From: an uncultured Victivallales bacterium | GTDB lineage: Bacteria; Verrucomicrobiota; Lentisphaeria; Victivallales; UBA1829 | NCBI GenBank assembly: GCA_944390795.1 | Contig: CALXRI010000011.1 | Span: 42,451 to 106,450 of the forward strand | Length of the DNA: 64,000 nt | Direction: 5' to 3' | Shown here: positions 23,645 to 33,074 of the stretch, in pieces | Layout: every line of letters begins with the position of its first letter | Numbering within the stretch: the stretch's first letter is position 1 | Made by a program: the position numbers and the translations under genes | The notes under the pieces: generated by a model | Seen by the model: only the letters and a program-made list of their open reading frames with translations | Databases searched by the model: none | Told to the model about the DNA's origin: nothing

Positions 23645-26242
23645 ATGTTTTGGAAAACCGTCTTGCCTGCCGTATGCTGTGCCGTTTCTCTCTGTTTCAT
23701 CGGCTGTGCGCCCGAGCGGGCGCGCGACGAAGTAAAGCTTCTGAAAGTCGCGCAGGGCGCGGATCAGTATGCTCTGCCGGGCGAGCAGTTTCCCCTGGAG
23801 CTCCGGATCGCAGCCTACGGCCCCGAAGTCCGCGGCTTCGGCGGAAAGGTGCGCTGCGACGGCATTCCCGGAGCGGTGATTCTTCTGACACCGGCGGAAG
23901 GATCCGATCTGACCATTGAACCGTCCCGCGCGGAAACGGACATCACAGGCACGGTTTCAGTCCGGATCACGGCGGGGCGGAAGGTCGGCGACAATTACAT
24001 CCGCGTGATCCCCGCCGGTTTTGAGGACCGTTCCATTCTGGTCCGCGTCGGCGTCGGCGCGAAACTCTCCGGCGGCGAGCAGGAGGGATGGGTCAACACG
24101 CTTCTGCCCGATCCGCTTTCCATCCGTCTGGTGCGCCCCGACGGAGGGCCGGCCTCCCGCGTTCCGGTTTATTTCAGTGTCATAGCCTCTCCGGAAAACG
24201 TCAACACGGCCCGGGTGCTGACCCGTTCCTCCGTAACGGATGACAACGGCGTGGCGCAGACGCATGTCCAGCTCGGCGGCGCGACCGGCGAATACCGGAT
24301 TGCCGTCGAAGTCGCCGATCCGAAGAGCGGCTATTTCATGCGTCTTGCCCAGATGCGGGTGCTCGGCATTGATCCGGTCACGGTCATCATCGGCGTGATC
24401 GGCGGACTCGCCTTCTTTGTCTTCGGGATGCAGCTGATGGCGGACGGCCTGCAGCAGATCGCCGGAGAGAACATGAAAAAGTTCCTTCAGTATTTTTCCA
24501 GGAACGGACTGATTGCCGTGCTGGCCGGAACCGTCGTCACGGCGGTCATCCAGTCCTCAAGCGCGACGACCGTGATGGTGATCGGCTTCATCAACGCCGG
24601 GCTGCTGACTTTGCGGCAGTCGATCGGGATCATCTTCGGCGCGAACATCGGAACCACGGTGACCGCGCAGATCATTTCCTTCAATCTTTCCGGACTTGCG
24701 CTTCCGGCGGTCGCCGTCGGTTTTCTCGTGATGGTCTCCAAAAACCGCGTCGTCAAGGGATGGGGATCGTCGATTCTCGGATTCGGCCTGATCTTTTTCG
24801 GCATGTCGATGATGAGCGACGAACTGCGGACGCTCGGGACCTTTCCCTCGTTCATGAATTTCTTCAAGCTCTTCGACTGCGCGCCGCGCGTCTTCGGCGG
24901 ATTCATGCCGTTCGGCGCGGTGCTCGGCGCAATCGGAATCGGAATGCTCGCAACGTTCCTGATCCAGTCCAGCGCGGCGGCGGTCGGGATCATTCTTGCG
25001 CTTTCCGCCGGCGGACTGGTCAACTTCTACACGGCGGTTCCGCTTCTGATCGGAACCAATATCGGCACCACGATCACGGCATGGCTCGCATCGCTCGGCG
25101 CGAACCGCGTTGCGAAACAGTCCGCGCTGGCGCATTTCCTTTTCAATGTCTTCGGCGCGCTTCTGATGGTGATTCTGTTTTATGTGCCCTGCGGAGAGGC
25201 GCGGACCTCGGTCTTTCTTTATTTCGTCAACATGATCACGCCGGGAAACGCCTTCGCGCCTGTTCCGCAGAACATCGAACGGCACATCGCGATGGCGCAC
25301 ACGCTCTTCAACATCGTCACGGTGGTTGCGCTCTTCCCCTTCATGGGGTGGTTCGCGCATCTCTGCGAATGGATTCTGCCTGTGCATGACGAAGCCTCGC
25401 TCAAAACCCATACGCTGGAGCCGCTGCTTCTGAAAACGCCCTCCGTGGCGCTGGAGCAGACGGTCGTCGAGATCCGCAAAATGGTCTCCCGCTCCTGGAA
25501 GATGATCGACCGCGTGGTGAACAGCCATTTCCTCTCCGTGAATGTCGATTCCGACGCCTTCCGCGAGCTCCGCGAACAGGAGCAGAAGATCGATGACATG
25601 CAGACGGCGATCACGAATTATCTGGTGCAGATCACCCGCCGTCCCCTGACGCAGCACCAGTCCGACCTGATTCCGCTCCTGATGCACTGCACGAACGACG
25701 CCGAGCGGATTGCCGACCATACGGAGAACATCATGAAGCTCACGAAGCGCATGGCGAAGGCGAACGCCGTGCTTTCCGATGTGGCGAAAGCCGATCTCGC
25801 ACGGCTCTGGGAACTGCTCAACTCCCAGGCGAACAACGTCCGGATCGCCCTGGCCGGGACGGACAAGGAGAGCGTCTTGTCCGCGCTGAAGGAGGAAAAG
25901 AAGATCAACAAGCTGGCGAAACGCTACGAAAAGGACTACATGCGCAATCAGGACACCCTCCGGGGAATCGATCCCGCACAGACTGCTCTTTCCGACGATG
26001 CCGCGGAGGCGGTCGGCGAGGAGATTTCCACCCTTGCCATGGAGAACGAGGAGGAGATCAACCAGCTGACGAAACGCTATGAACAGTCGCACATCGAACG
26101 CCGCAACGAGGGGAAATGCGCGGTCGAACCCAGCGTGATTTTCATTGAAATGCTCTGGGAGCTCGAACGTATCGGCGACCATCTCGCCAACATCGCCGTC
26201 CGCGCTCCGGAAATCCAGAAACATTACTTTGCAATGAAATAG
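23645..26242 (+). CDS. Lipoprotein - Na/Pi cotransporter (NptA) - PhoU fusion
   Basis: This 865-residue protein joins three units. Residues 1-21 are a lipoprotein-type signal ending in SLCFIGC with Cys21 as the lipid site, and residues 22-235 are an extracytoplasmic beta-sandwich region with Ig-like units. Residues 240-600 are the Na/Pi cotransporter of the NptA/YjbB type, with the paired motifs IQSSSATTVMVIGF (about 301) and IQSSAAAVGIILAL (about 438) and two GTNIGTT/GANIGTT loops. Residues 602-865 are a PhoU-like helical domain (TNDAERIADHTENIM, WELERIGDHLANIAV). A short repeat, INKLAKRYEKDYMR and INQLTKRYEQSHIE, appears near 752 and 801. It should import or export phosphate with sodium. 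The lipid anchor in front of a polytopic transporter is unusual. Confidence 0.9.
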   Translation: MFWKTVLPAVCCAVSLCFIGCAPERARDEVKLLKVAQGADQYALPGEQFPLELRIAAYGPEVRGFGGKVRCDGIPGAVILLTPAEGSDLTIEPSRAETDITGTVSVRITAGRKVGDNYIRVIPAGFEDRSILVRVGVGAKLSGGEQEGWVNTLLPDPLSIRLVRPDGGPASRVPVYFSVIASPENVNTARVLTRSSVTDDNGVAQTHVQLGGATGEYRIAVEVADPKSGYFMRLAQMRVLGIDPVTVIIGVIGGLAFFVFGMQLMADGLQQIAGENMKKFLQYFSRNGLIAVLAGTVVTAVIQSSSATTVMVIGFINAGLLTLRQSIGIIFGANIGTTVTAQIISFNLSGLALPAVAVGFLVMVSKNRVVKGWGSSILGFGLIFFGMSMMSDELRTLGTFPSFMNFFKLFDCAPRVFGGFMPFGAVLGAIGIGMLATFLIQSSAAAVGIILALSAGGLVNFYTAVPLLIGTNIGTTITAWLASLGANRVAKQSALAHFLFNVFGALLMVILFYVPCGEARTSVFLYFVNMITPGNAFAPVPQNIERHIAMAHTLFNIVTVVALFPFMGWFAHLCEWILPVHDEASLKTHTLEPLLLKTPSVALEQTVVEIRKMVSRSWKMIDRVVNSHFLSVNVDSDAFRELREQEQKIDDMQTAITNYLVQITRRPLTQHQSDLIPLLMHCTNDAERIADHTENIMKLTKRMAKANAVLSDVAKADLARLWELLNSQANNVRIALAGTDKESVLSALKEEKKINKLAKRYEKDYMRNQDTLRGIDPAQTALSDDAAEAVGEEISTLAMENEEEINQLTKRYEQSHIERRNEGKCAVEPSVIFIEMLWELERIGDHLANIAVRAPEIQKHYFAMK

Positions 26243-26280
26243 GCGTGCCGTGCACGGAACAATCAGGAGGAAAACATCTC

Positions 26281-26829
26281 ATGCTCGGAAAAACATCATT
26301 TCAGGCGCAGTATCATGAAATCCGTCCGGAGGAGATCTCCCGGAACGTCTTCACTCTGATCGGGAAGGACTGGCTTCTGGTGACCGGTGGAACCCCCGGC
26401 TCCTTCAACTCCATGACCGCGTCATGGGGCGGGATGGGCGTGCTCTGGAACAAGCCGGTCGCGTTTGTCTTCATCCGCAAGACCCGCCATACGCTTTCAT
26501 TCCTGGAACGGCAGACGGACTTCTCGCTTTCCGTCTGTCCGGAGTCATGCAGAAATGAGCTCCTCAACATCTTCGGGAAAAAATCCGGACGCGACTGCGA
26601 CAAGACCGCGGAAAGCGGATTCACGCCGATTGAGACGCCGCTCGGCACGGTCTCCTATGCCGAGGCGTCGCTGGTGATGTCCTGCCGGAAACTCTATGCC
26701 GGACAGCTCTTCAAGGAGAACATTCTCGACCTGACGGCGAAAACCTCGATGTACGCGCCGGACGAGGAGGCGCACAAGATGTTCATCGCGGAAATCGCCG
26801 CCGTCTGGAAACGGAACGGAGAGCAATAA
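26281..26829 (+). CDS. Flavin reductase-like FMN-binding protein
   Basis: This 182-residue protein matches the flavin reductase/flavoredoxin family: WLLVTGGTPGSFNSMTASWG at residues 35-54 gives the FMN-phosphate contacts, and WNKPVAFVFIRKTRHTLSFL follows. It probably reduces FMN or carries electrons in an anaerobe; the partner is unknown. The ATG at 26281 has a strong AGGAGG site. It begins 38 bases after the phosphate cotransporter and may be cotranscribed with it. Its stop faces the next minus-strand gene with only 3 bases between. Confidence 0.88.
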   Translation: MLGKTSFQAQYHEIRPEEISRNVFTLIGKDWLLVTGGTPGSFNSMTASWGGMGVLWNKPVAFVFIRKTRHTLSFLERQTDFSLSVCPESCRNELLNIFGKKSGRDCDKTAESGFTPIETPLGTVSYAEASLVMSCRKLYAGQLFKENILDLTAKTSMYAPDEEAHKMFIAEIAAVWKRNGEQ

Positions 26830-26832
26830 GCC

Positions 26833-27690
26833 TCAGCGCCGCGTCGCCGTATCCTCGAACCAGTCCAGATAGCGTTTCATCCACGTGACATGTTCGAAAT
26901 GAGCGTCGGAACTGAACCAGCCGGACTGCGGGATGATGAATCCGTCGATCAGTCCGTCGTATGCGGCATGGCAGACGGTCCTTACGCTTTTCTGAAAGAC
27001 TTCCAACGGAACGGGATAGCGGCTTTTCATCCCGGAGCCGAAGTCGTGCAGGTAGATTCCCTGAATGATCTGTCCCGACGGGCCGAGCGCCTCGCGGACG
27101 GCCTTGATGTCTTTTTCATAGTCGTCCCAGTAATCCTGCGAAGCGGTCCAGCGCCAGCGTGACACGATGTCCACGGAATCCGCGAACGGAACGATCTGCT
27201 TTTCCAGCGGAAGATGCGAATAGGTGACGATGGCGATCTTCAGTTCCGGATTGATGGAGCGGATCATGGCGCGGAACTCCCTGAGCTCCTCCGGCCTGAT
27301 GTCGGTTTCCGGCGCCCCGTTGTTGAAATCGTCGAAGTTGACTCCCTTGATGTTTCCGTATTTCAAGGAGAGTTCCGCGATTCTCTTCCCGGACGCATCC
27401 CTCCTGCCGTGCTCCAGGGCGCAGTAGATTTCCGGAATGTCCGAAAGCAGTTTCATGTGCGAATCGGAGAGGCGGTTCCCGATGCAGTTCGCAATGCACT
27501 CGTCTTCCGTGTCGGGAAAATGCTTCCGCATGAAATCCGCGGAAAACATCGAATTCATGTAGAAGGTTTTCCCCGCGCCCAGATACCGGCTGGCCGTCTC
27601 CAGACTGCATCTTGTTTTTCCGAATACGAACGGCGCCGCCGTCGGCGCCTTGTCGAGGACATAGCCCCAGGACCAGATTTTCTCTTTCAT
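26833..27690 (-). CDS. Hypothetical barrel-like protein of unknown function
   Basis: This 285-residue protein is not recognised. It has no signal peptide. Its middle part has regularly spaced hydrophobic strands ending in polar residues (IKGVNFDDFNNG, LKIAIVTYSH, VDIVSRWRWTASQDYW, IIQGIYLHDFG, GLIDGFIIPQSGWFSSDA), which suggests a TIM barrel and an enzyme acting on a small molecule or glycan. The ATG at 27690 is chosen because the frame upstream is basic and unlike the rest. It diverges from an AraC regulator at 27900, which may control it. Confidence 0.7.
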   Translation of the reverse strand: MKEKIWSWGYVLDKAPTAAPFVFGKTRCSLETASRYLGAGKTFYMNSMFSADFMRKHFPDTEDECIANCIGNRLSDSHMKLLSDIPEIYCALEHGRRDASGKRIAELSLKYGNIKGVNFDDFNNGAPETDIRPEELREFRAMIRSINPELKIAIVTYSHLPLEKQIVPFADSVDIVSRWRWTASQDYWDDYEKDIKAVREALGPSGQIIQGIYLHDFGSGMKSRYPVPLEVFQKSVRTVCHAAYDGLIDGFIIPQSGWFSSDAHFEHVTWMKRYLDWFEDTATRR

Positions 27691-27828
27691 TTTTTGGATC
27701 CGTCTTTTGTTTTTGCATGCGGGTGAAAACGTCATCCGTTTTCCGGCGCAACACCACCGCCGCCCGGGTTGTCCGCGCAGAATGCGCCGCGGAACGGTTT
27801 CTTTTTTCTTAAATTAGCGGGTTCGGAT

Positions 27829-27857
27829 TTGAAAAACAAGCAGTTTTTCGCTATTTT
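27829..27857 (+). promoter_or_regulatory. Promoter of the AraC-type regulator, with AT-rich inverted repeat
   Basis: TTGAAA (27829-27834) and TATTTT (27852-27857) are spaced by 17 bases, 43 bases before the start at 27900. The -10 box overlaps an inverted repeat, ATTTTA (27853-27858) and TAAAAT (27868-27873), that might be a regulator site. Confidence 0.5.
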
Positions 27858-27899
27858 ATATTTCAAATAAAATCTGAAACATTTTATTTTCAATCGGGA

Positions 27900-28826
27900 A
27901 TGAAACTGATCTGTTCCGAATCCGTTTTTCCGGAATCCTTCTGGCGCAGCCGCATTGCCGCCTGCGGAGACGGTCCTGCCGTGCTGACCGTTCCGCACGT
28001 CCGCTATCATGCATTTTATCCGGCATCCAGTATTCTGGAGGATTCCATGCTCTACTGTTCCAGTGTCAGCCGCTACCGGTTGCTGGAGGGACACCGGGGA
28101 CTTCTGCTGCGTCCTGATTTTCTCTCTCTGCGTCTGGTCGCCGCGGGCAGCGAATTCGTGCGCTGCAACCGGACGGCCTGGCGGATGGAACCGGGAGACC
28201 TGATGATTTTTCACCCGTTTCACGATTATGAATATGCCACCGGGGACGCGGGATTCTGCGAAAAATATTCCATCACAGTAAAGGGGACGGCTCTCGCTTC
28301 GATCCTGCGGAATTCCAGTCTGAAGGACGCGTATTATCTGAAGCTGGATGATATTTCCGCGTTCCGCGAACAGTATTTCCGTCTGGAGAGATGCATGAAA
28401 AGCAGGGGACTTCCCCGGAAACCCCGGATTGCCGGCATTCTCATGGAACTGCTCCAGTCTCTGGCCGGGCGGATCATCCCCGGCGGAATGCCGGAAGTTC
28501 TGCTGAATCTCCGGCAGTACATGGAACAGCATCCGGAAGCGGATCTGAGTCTCGAGGCGCTTTCCTCCCGTTTCGGATTGTCGCCCGCAAGCATTGCACG
28601 GCTTTTCCGGCGGCATCTGCACTGCTCGCCGCATCGGTATGTCATGCGCACCCGCATGGAAAAGGCGCGTGTTCTTCTGGAGATGCAGGGAGTGTCGTGC
28701 AAAGAGGCGGCCGCGGCATGCGGTTTTTCCTCGTCCTTCAATTTTTCCACACGCTTCAAACGCTGCTACGGGATTTCTCCGCGCGGATTTCTGCACCGTT
28801 TTTCCGGAAAAGACGAAAACTCATGA
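27900..28826 (+). CDS. AraC-family transcriptional regulator
   Basis: This 308-residue regulator has a cupin-like N-terminal sensing half (RMEPGDLMIFHPFHDYEYATG) and a C-terminal double helix-turn-helix of AraC/XylS type from about residue 205: LSLEALSSRFGLSPASIARLF, then CKEAAAACGFSSSFNFSTRFKRCYGISP. It is likely an activator responding to a sugar or related ligand. It diverges from the unknown barrel-like gene, its most likely target. Ribosome-site strength before the ATG at 27900 is weak (CGGGA). Confidence 0.93.
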   Translation: MKLICSESVFPESFWRSRIAACGDGPAVLTVPHVRYHAFYPASSILEDSMLYCSSVSRYRLLEGHRGLLLRPDFLSLRLVAAGSEFVRCNRTAWRMEPGDLMIFHPFHDYEYATGDAGFCEKYSITVKGTALASILRNSSLKDAYYLKLDDISAFREQYFRLERCMKSRGLPRKPRIAGILMELLQSLAGRIIPGGMPEVLLNLRQYMEQHPEADLSLEALSSRFGLSPASIARLFRRHLHCSPHRYVMRTRMEKARVLLEMQGVSCKEAAAACGFSSSFNFSTRFKRCYGISPRGFLHRFSGKDENS

Positions 28827-29058
28827 CTTTTTTTGATCTTTCGTCCAGGACCTGTCCGCGTCTGCCGCCCCCGGCTGCCGGTGACGCCCTGTCCGGAAAA
28901 CGACGTTCGGGAGTCTGCCGCAGTTCTCCCTCAACAAATGGAATCCTGGCACGCCGGAAGCGCCTGATCCGCCTCCGGGAGAGACCGGCATGACGGCATT
29001 TCCCGGTCTTGCGTTACGCTTGAACGCAGGGTCTGGCATCTCCGCGGGAGGCGCGGCG

Positions 29059-30900
29059 TTATTCTTCCGGACGGATCACTTCGATCGCCGTCCGGACATT
29101 TCCGAAGGGTGCGCTGACCTGAACTCCGGCAACTCTGCCGCGGATCGCGGCGACGGCTTCCCGTGCGATCCGGATGCCTTCCGCGCGCTGCTCCTCCTTT
29201 GTCCGGCCTTTCGCCATGCGTTCCATGATCGAGTCCGGCACGATCACGCCCGGCACTTCGTTGCGCATGAATTCGGCGTTGCGGAAACTTGCCAGCGGCC
29301 AGATGCCGGCAATTACGGGCAGTTCGGAAAGTCCCGGGACCGCGTCGATGAAGCGGAGAAGCGGTTCCGTGTCGAAGACCGGCTGTGTAATGAGAAATTC
29401 CGCGCCGGCCTCGATTTTTTCCCGCGTTCTGCGGATTTCCCGCTTCATGTCGATGGCGTTGGGATCCGCGCCGACGCCGATCAGGGCGCGCGTGACCGTG
29501 TCGATCGCTTTCCCGCCGAGATCGATGCCCCGGTTCAGGCGGTTCTGAATGCGCGCCATCCCGATGGAGTCCATGTCGAACACGCCGGAGGCGAACGGAT
29601 AATCCCCGAGCTTCGGCGGATCGCCGGTGATGAAAAGAAGATTGTGAATGCCCATCGCCGCACAGCCGAGAAGATCGGCCTGCATGCCGATCAGGTTCCG
29701 GTCCCGGCAGCAGAAATGGAGAATCGCTTCGATTCCGGCTTCGGCCTGAATGCGGTATGCCGTCACGAGCGGGGAGACGCGTGCGCTTGCACGGGGGCCG
29801 TCCGGAATGTTGACCGCGTCGAATCCCGCCTCGCGGCAGATCCGCGCCTTTTCGATGGTCCTGTCAAGCAGATACCCCTGGGGCGGAACGATTTCCACAT
29901 TCGTAACCCATTCTCCCGCGGCGAGTTTTGCGCCGAAGCGCGATTTTTCCCTCATCGGGACGGGCGTCTTTTCCGGAAGCGCTTCCTCCGTGACGGCCAG
30001 ATGCCCCGTGTTGCGCACGGCCTTGTTCAGCGGGTTGACGCTTCGCGCCATGTCCCGGATGTGTTCCGGACCGGTTCCGCAGCAGCCGCCGACGCCGTGG
30101 ACGCCGAGCGCCGCGAAACGCATCGCGTAAGTCGTGAAATATTCCGGACTGCACATGTAGATCATGCGGTTGTCCACGCTCTTCGGACATCCCGCGTTCG
30201 GCTGGGCGATGACCGGAAGACGGCAGAGCGGCATCAGGATTTCCAGCGCGTTGAGCATCCCTTCCGGACCGATCCCGCAGTTGAGTCCGAAGGCTTCCGG
30301 CCTGCGCGGCGCCTCGTCGAGAATGGTAAGAAGACGGGCGGGCGAGTCGCCGGTCCGGGACTCCGCGTCGCGGTTGAGCGCAAAACTCGTCACAAACGGC
30401 AGGTCCGGGCAGATCTCCATTGCAAGAAGGGCCGCCTGAAGATCGCGTGCGCCGCCGAGGGACTCAAAGAGAATGAAATCCGGTCCCTCCATCGCGAGTG
30501 CGGCGATCTGTTCCATCAGAATCGCGGCGATCCGCTCGGCGCTCCATGCGCTGCCGCCGGGAATTTCTCCGACCGGACCGACCGAAGCGGCCACGAGCAG
30601 ATCCTCTCCCGCGACCTCGCGGGCGATCCGCACCGCCGCGCGGTTGATCTCCTGGACCTTGTCGCCGAGGAGGAATTTGTTCAGCGTATTGAAATTCGCC
30701 CCGAACGAGTTCGTGGTCAGAACTTCCGCGCCCGCGTCCCGGTAGGACTGGTGAATCTCCCGCACGACTCCGGGATTGTTCAGGCAGAGACTTTCATAGG
30801 AGGTGTTGACAAAGAAATTCTTCTTATAGATTTCGGTGCCGATCGCGCCGTCGAAAATCACCGTTTTTTCATGCAGAAGCTTTTTTAGTCTGTCGTTCAT
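29059..30900 (-). CDS. Homocysteine S-methyltransferase / methylenetetrahydrofolate reductase fusion
   Basis: This 613-residue bifunctional enzyme links folate one-carbon units to methionine. Residues 1-300 are the zinc-dependent homocysteine S-methyltransferase domain: FDGAIGTEIYKKNFF, TNSFGANFNTLNKF, and the zinc cysteines in GLNCGIGPEG and VGGCCGTGPEHI. Residues 320-613 are a MetF-like reductase domain: VTNVEIVPPQGY, NIPDGPRASARVS, EAILHFCCRDRNLIG, LLFITGDPPKLGDYP and FLITQPVFDTEPLLRF. The fusion matches proteins known from Firmicutes and Lentisphaerota as YitJ-like. The ATG at 30900 is chosen after an AAGGAACC site. Confidence 0.95.
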   Translation of the reverse strand: MNDRLKKLLHEKTVIFDGAIGTEIYKKNFFVNTSYESLCLNNPGVVREIHQSYRDAGAEVLTTNSFGANFNTLNKFLLGDKVQEINRAAVRIAREVAGEDLLVAASVGPVGEIPGGSAWSAERIAAILMEQIAALAMEGPDFILFESLGGARDLQAALLAMEICPDLPFVTSFALNRDAESRTGDSPARLLTILDEAPRRPEAFGLNCGIGPEGMLNALEILMPLCRLPVIAQPNAGCPKSVDNRMIYMCSPEYFTTYAMRFAALGVHGVGGCCGTGPEHIRDMARSVNPLNKAVRNTGHLAVTEEALPEKTPVPMREKSRFGAKLAAGEWVTNVEIVPPQGYLLDRTIEKARICREAGFDAVNIPDGPRASARVSPLVTAYRIQAEAGIEAILHFCCRDRNLIGMQADLLGCAAMGIHNLLFITGDPPKLGDYPFASGVFDMDSIGMARIQNRLNRGIDLGGKAIDTVTRALIGVGADPNAIDMKREIRRTREKIEAGAEFLITQPVFDTEPLLRFIDAVPGLSELPVIAGIWPLASFRNAEFMRNEVPGVIVPDSIMERMAKGRTKEEQRAEGIRIAREAVAAIRGRVAGVQVSAPFGNVRTAIEVIRPEE

Positions 30901-30994
30901 CGTCGGGTTCCTTATTCTGTAAAACGCATGCAAGGCTTTAATCTACACCCGGAGCGGGCGCTGTGCCAGTCGGGAAACGGAAAAAAAGCAAAAG

Positions 30995-31822
30995 TCACGC
31001 AGCCGTATTCCGGACCGGAACGCGTTCCAGCGTGAAGACGCCGCTTTCCGTATCATACAGAATGCGCGAGTAAACACCGTATTTCGTCAGCGATCCCGCG
31101 GAAACCTCGCCCCGTCCGGAGGCGTTCAGGATTTCATAAGGCTTGTGAACATGGCCGCAGAGTGAGAGATCAATGACACCGTCGCGAATCATCGCCGCCG
31201 CAATGCCCGCTCCGTAGAGCCGATGCCGGAAGCGGCGGAGCGGCATCCGTTCCAGAATCGGGAAATGTCCCGCGCAGATCAGCGGTTTCGTCTTGAAGCG
31301 TTCCGCCTCCTTTTTCAGAAAGGTCTTTGCCTTTTCCGGAAGGTGGCCGCAGGAAGAGACCGGAGAAGTCGGGCATGCGCAGTTCAGCAGGATGACCCGG
31401 AAATATTCCAGATCGACCGCATACGGATAATCCTCCGGTTCGGCGCCGCCGCGCGTCATGGCGAGCGTGAAGCGGCGGAAGGCGTCACGGCATGCCGGAT
31501 CCCTCACATAGGCGTCATGGTTGCCCGGGGTATAGAAAAAGGGAATCCCGCTGTCCAGAATCGGCTGGAAAAAGGGGAGGGCGCGTGCGAATTCGCCCGG
31601 CTGTCCGCAGCTTGCGGCGTCGCCGGTGAAGAAAATCGCGTCGGGTTTTTCCTCCAGCATCCTTTCGACTGCCGGCTCAATCAGAGTCCGGTCATAGCGC
31701 GAGCGGCGGATCACGCGGCTGTTGAAAAAGCCGACGATCCGTTTGTCAAGGCAGGCCCGCCAGTCTTCCAGACATGCGGCGGCTTCGTGGGTGTCGGAAA
31801 AGTGAATCAGCTTGCGGATCAT
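30995..31822 (-). CDS. Calcineurin-like metallophosphoesterase
   Basis: This 275-residue protein has the complete two-metal phosphoesterase set: HFSDTHEAA near the N-terminus, FFTGDAASCG, YTPGNHDAYV, CAGHFPIL and LCGHVHKP. Members hydrolyse phosphomonoesters, diesters or nucleotides; the substrate is not evident. No signal peptide is seen. It starts 29 bases after the Gfo/Idh dehydrogenase gene on the same strand, so the two form a small operon. Confidence 0.92.
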   Translation of the reverse strand: MIRKLIHFSDTHEAAACLEDWRACLDKRIVGFFNSRVIRRSRYDRTLIEPAVERMLEEKPDAIFFTGDAASCGQPGEFARALPFFQPILDSGIPFFYTPGNHDAYVRDPACRDAFRRFTLAMTRGGAEPEDYPYAVDLEYFRVILLNCACPTSPVSSCGHLPEKAKTFLKKEAERFKTKPLICAGHFPILERMPLRRFRHRLYGAGIAAAMIRDGVIDLSLCGHVHKPYEILNASGRGEVSAGSLTKYGVYSRILYDTESGVFTLERVPVRNTAA

Positions 31823-31851
31823 GATACTGCGTTACCTCCGGAAATGATGCT

Positions 31852-32835
31852 TCAGAAGCGGATGATTTTCCCCGTATCCGCCGACTCGCGCGCCAGCAGA
31901 CAGGCTCTCGTCAGTTCAAACGTTTCCGATTCCGGCACCAGACAGTCGTGTTCCCCGGTCAGACTGCAGGCGAAATCGGAGAAAAGCTCCCGTTCTGGAG
32001 GCGGAACGGGAAGCTCTCTTCTCCCGTCCCTGTCGATCAGGATGACGCTGCCTCCGATGACTTCCAGAACGCCTTCCGTGCCTGCCACGCGGACCCTGTC
32101 GTCTCCATGGGTGGGAGCTGCTTCCGGGCGCAGATAGTCGATCGACGCCATGGCCTGCACGCCGTTCTTCATCGTGAAGAGGCACTGGCAGGCGATTTCG
32201 AGTTCTCCGTAATTGAAATTGTCCTCTTTCGTCTGCGTGGCGAAGACTTCGCGGAAGGAACTCCCCGAAAATGCCAGAATCCAGTCAATGGCGTGACTGC
32301 CGACCCATGGAATCGTGCCGCCGTAAGTCTCCCTGTGCCGGTAGAATTCCGGACGCTTCCCGAGTTTGTAGGATTTCTGCGCGCGCACCATTTTGACTTT
32401 CCCGACGGCGCCCTCGCGGACCAGACGGAGCGCAAACTGGAAATCCGCCTGATAGCGCAGCCCGACCATGGAGATGATCCGCGCCCCGGAGCGCTTCCGC
32501 GCATTCATGACCTTATCCAGATCCTCCAGGGTGAGTGCGACCGGCTTTTCGCAGAACACATGAATGCCGCGCTCAAGCGCCCGTGCGGCCATCTCCGCGT
32601 GTTTGTCGAACGGACCGTCCACCGCGACCAGGTCCGGGGAAAAACGGTCAAGCATCTCTTGCCAGTCCGGACATGCCGCCGGATCGAAGCCGGCATCCTT
32701 CGCGCGTTTCAGGAGCGGCGCCGGATCGTCTTCACAGCCGGAAGAGACGGCTTCCAGCGAGATTCCTGGAACCTTTCCTATACTTTGAAACACATAATAG
32801 AAGTGACCGCGGGAACCGATCATGCAGAATTTCAT
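31852..32835 (-). CDS. Gfo/Idh/MocA-family NAD(P)-dependent oxidoreductase
   Basis: This 327-residue dehydrogenase is shorter than most of its family. The N-terminal Rossmann fold starts MKFCMIGSRGHFYYVF, with GSRGH in place of the common GxGxxG, and continues to the signature HVFCEKPVALTLEDL. It then keeps YRHRETYGGTIPWVGSHAIDW, the catalytic His region. It probably oxidises or reduces a sugar or inositol derivative. The ATG at 32835 has AAGGAAAC upstream. It is followed after 29 bases by the metallophosphoesterase and separated from locus B by a terminator. Confidence 0.92.
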   Translation of the reverse strand: MKFCMIGSRGHFYYVFQSIGKVPGISLEAVSSGCEDDPAPLLKRAKDAGFDPAACPDWQEMLDRFSPDLVAVDGPFDKHAEMAARALERGIHVFCEKPVALTLEDLDKVMNARKRSGARIISMVGLRYQADFQFALRLVREGAVGKVKMVRAQKSYKLGKRPEFYRHRETYGGTIPWVGSHAIDWILAFSGSSFREVFATQTKEDNFNYGELEIACQCLFTMKNGVQAMASIDYLRPEAAPTHGDDRVRVAGTEGVLEVIGGSVILIDRDGRRELPVPPPERELFSDFACSLTGEHDCLVPESETFELTRACLLARESADTGKIIRF

Positions 32836-33004
32836 CTTCCGTTTCCTTGCTTTGGGTTTCGATTCAGAAACTTTACCCCGTTACCTTAGCACATTCCGGA
32901 AAAATAGCCAGTCCCTTTTTCCGTTTTTCCGGAAGACGGCTCCACTTGCCGCCAGACGGTCCGGAAAAACCTGTTCCGCCCGGAAAAAAATCGGCTCCCG
33001 CAAG

Positions 33005-33048
33005 GAAAAATCCCGGGAGCGGAGGCCTGAAGCCCCCCGTTCCCGGGA
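33005..33048 (-). terminator. Terminator closing glycan locus B
   Basis: A long GC-rich hairpin with end arms TCCCGGGA (33011-33018 and 33041-33048) is followed on the minus strand by a T run (33010-33006). It lies just after the stop at 33075 and separates locus B from the dehydrogenase operon. Confidence 0.85.
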
Positions 33049-33074
33049 GATTGGAAGGAAATCCGCGGATTCAA

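Noticed and set aside
24557..26224. 555-codon open frame antisense to the phosphate cotransporter
   Set aside because: Composition is His/Arg/Asp rich with no fold signature, and the opposite strand has strong NptA and PhoU motifs.
28827..29058. 232-base convergent gap searched for RNA genes or a terminator
   Set aside because: Only short imperfect hairpins without T tracts were found, for example AGACCGG with CCGGTCT near 28981-29008; nothing can be supported.
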